NCBI RefSeq assembly: GCF_007829835.1
Contig: NZ_VIWP01000003.1
Coordinates: 62,001-126,000 of the forward strand
Source: Neorhizobium alkalisoli
Lineage (GTDB): Bacteria; Pseudomonadota; Alphaproteobacteria; Rhizobiales; Rhizobiaceae
Direction: 5' to 3'
DNA: 64,000 bases
The position numbers were made by a program, and so were the translations under genes. The notes under the pieces are model-generated. The model saw only the letters and a program-made list of their open reading frames with translations, was not told where the DNA came from and searched no databases. Shown here one piece after another: positions 62,540 through 64,000 of the stretch; the first letter of the stretch is position 1; each line of letters starts with the position of its first letter.

Positions 62540-64000
62540 TTACTCCGCTGGAGAGAGAGCGGGCGCCGCCTCCGTACCGTGCTGCCGCAGAGGGCGACCG
62601 CCGGTAAGCAAACGGGCCAGCATGTAGAAGACCGGCGTCATGAAGATGCCAAAGAAGGTGACGCCGATCATGCCCGAGAACACGGCGATACCCATGGCGG
62701 AGCGCATTTCCGCGCCCGCACCTGTCGAGACAACGAGCGGCACGACACCCATGATGAAGGCCATGGAGGTCATCAGGATCGGACGCAGACGCAGCCGGCT
62801 CGCCTCGACCGCGGCCTGGAACGGCGTCCTGCCGTCGAATTCCAGTTCGCGGGCAAATTCGACGATCAGGATCGCGTTCTTCGCCGAGAGCCCCACCAGC
62901 ACCACCAAGCCAATCTGGGTGAAGATGTTGTTGTCGCCCCCCGTCAGCCAGACACCTGTCAGGGCCGCCAGCACGCCCATCGGCACGATCATGATGATCG
63001 CAAGCGGCAGGACGAGACTTTCATACTGCGCGGCCAGCACGAGATAGACGAGCAGCAGCGCGAGCGGGAAGACGACGATGCTCGAATTGCCGGCAAGGAT
63101 CTGCTGATAGGTCAGGTCCGTCCATTCGAACTCGATGCCCGGCGGCAGGGTTTCGGCAAGGATCTTTTCGATCGCCGCCTGTGCCTGGCCGGAGGAGAAG
63201 CCCGGCGCCGGACCGCCATTGATATCGGCGGCCAGAAAGCCATTGTAACGGGTCGTCCGTTCCGGACCTGCCTGTGCATCGACCTTCAGAAGCGCGGAAA
63301 GCGGGATCATCTGACCGGATTGCGAACGCACCTTCAGCTGACCGATATTTTCTGGCTTCGCACGGAACTGCGCGTCTGCCTGCACCCGCACGCTGTAGGT
63401 ACGGCCGAAGGCATTGAAGTCGTTCACATAAAGCGAGCCGAGATAGATCTGCAGCGTCTCGAACACGTCCGTCACCGAGACACCGAGCTGCTGTGCCTTG
63501 GCACGGTCGAGATCGGCATAAAGCTGCGGTACGTTGATCTGGAAGCTCGAGAAAATGCCAGCCAGTTCAGGTGTCTGATAAGCCTTGCCGATGACGGCCT
63601 TGGTTGCCTCGTCGAGCGCCTGATATCCAAGACCTGCACGGTCTTCGATCTGCAGCTTGAACCCGCCCGTCTGGCCGAGACCGTTGACCGGCGGCGGCGG
63701 GAACATGGCGATGAACGCATCCTGGATGCCGGCATATTTCTGGTTCAGCGCCATGGCGATTGCGCCGCCGGAAAGATCCGGTGTCGTGCGCTTGTCGAAA
63801 TCATCGAGAACCGCGAACACGATGCCGGAGTTCGAGCCGATGGTGAAGCCGTTGATCGACAGGCCCGGGAAAGCGATGGCGTGGGTGACGCCAGGCTGTT
63901 TCATCGCGATGTCGCTCATCTGCTTGATGACGCTCTCGGTGCGGTCCAGCGTTGCGCCATCCGGCAGCTGGGCGAAACCGATCAGATATTGCTTGTCCTG
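62540..64000 (-). CDS. RND multidrug efflux pump inner-membrane subunit, C-terminal part (cut by window edge)
   Basis: At least 486 residues of an AcrB/MexF-like HAE-1 transporter; the frame stays open to base 64000 (first visible residues QDKQYLIGFAQLPDGATLDR). Seen: periplasmic docking and porter segments, then helices with LALLLVYLVLAAQYESLVLPLAIIM, GLSAKNAILIVEFARE and AIGIAVFSGMIGV-like HAE-1 motifs. It exports drugs or solvents in a tripartite complex whose membrane-fusion protein is probably encoded upstream, outside the window. Confidence 0.93.
   Translation of the reverse strand, partial: QDKQYLIGFAQLPDGATLDRTESVIKQMSDIAMKQPGVTHAIAFPGLSINGFTIGSNSGIVFAVLDDFDKRTTPDLSGGAIAMALNQKYAGIQDAFIAMFPPPPVNGLGQTGGFKLQIEDRAGLGYQALDEATKAVIGKAYQTPELAGIFSSFQINVPQLYADLDRAKAQQLGVSVTDVFETLQIYLGSLYVNDFNAFGRTYSVRVQADAQFRAKPENIGQLKVRSQSGQMIPLSALLKVDAQAGPERTTRYNGFLAADINGGPAPGFSSGQAQAAIEKILAETLPPGIEFEWTDLTYQQILAGNSSIVVFPLALLLVYLVLAAQYESLVLPLAIIMIVPMGVLAALTGVWLTGGDNNIFTQIGLVVLVGLSAKNAILIVEFARELEFDGRTPFQAAVEASRLRLRPILMTSMAFIMGVVPLVVSTGAGAEMRSAMGIAVFSGMIGVTFFGIFMTPVFYMLARLLTGGRPLRQHGTEAAPALSPAE

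Noticed and set aside
1..64000. CRISPR arrays, prophage, insertion sequences, tRNA or rRNA genes
   Set aside because: No regularly spaced repeats, no integrase, transposase or phage structural genes, and no tRNA-like cloverleaf or rRNA sequence was noticed on reading both strands.

Overview
The window is GC-rich chromosomal DNA from an alphaproteobacterium, most likely a member of the Rhizobiaceae (Rhizobium/Agrobacterium/Sinorhizobium group). The best evidence is the complete acpXL-fabZXL-fabF2XL-fabF1XL-adhXL-lpxXL cluster for the very-long-chain lipid A fatty acid, intergenic palindromes of the rhizobial RIME type, a fused SecDF and the betaine/methionine gene content. I see no tRNA or rRNA gene, CRISPR array, prophage or insertion sequence. 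The window cuts two genes: dusA at the left edge and an RND efflux pump at the right edge.

Layout. 1-5.1 kb: dusA, a FAH-family hydrolase, a gamma-class carbonic anhydrase-like protein and the zinc uptake locus (zur-znuB-znuC facing znuA, with two palindromic candidate Zur sites between them). 5.1-18.8 kb: a nine-gene minus-strand sugar operon (binding protein, two permeases, ATPase, GH2 beta-mannosidase, isomerase, Gfo/Idh dehydrogenase, aldo/keto reductase, GH43 glycosidase) facing a LacI regulator, with matching operator-like palindromes near both starts. 18.8-21.7 kb: gnd, an SRPBCC protein and a PAS protein. 21.8-27.2 kb: the lipid A very-long-chain fatty acid operon. 27.3-30.4 kb: a nucleoside hydrolase, a TSUP exporter, cobP and a 47-residue unannotated ORF.

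31.1-47.0 kb is the most interesting part. It holds a quaternary-amine ABC transporter, a betaine-homocysteine methyltransferase homologue (bmt), a non-pyrrolysine MttB-family methyltransferase, its corrinoid protein, a methyltetrahydrofolate:corrinoid methyltransferase, a RACo-type 2Fe-2S corrinoid activator, a protein that looks like a cobalamin-processing (MMACHC/QueG-like) domain joined to a ferredoxin domain, several small proteins of unknown role (DUF1638, PF13769-like, a 116-aa protein), a formyltransferase-like protein, a LysR regulator and a GlxA/GbdR-type AraC regulator. Read together, this is a corrinoid pathway that takes methyl groups from a betaine-like compound to tetrahydrofolate and/or homocysteine, in what should be an aerobe. 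Two signals link the genes beyond adjacency: four of the methyl-transfer proteins carry Arg/Gly-rich terminal tails, and a TGCGAC-N8-GTCGCA-like palindrome lies upstream of the AraC-type regulator, the corrinoid protein gene and (more weakly) bmt.

47-64 kb: a split PleD-like pair (tandem receiver protein plus degenerate GGDEF protein), an MscS channel with a long N-terminal domain, small stress and signalling proteins, TerC, a strongly structured intergenic segment that may be an RNA gene, SecDF, a YqaA-type membrane protein, an APC permease, a HAD phosphatase, an SDR and the C-terminal part of an RND pump.
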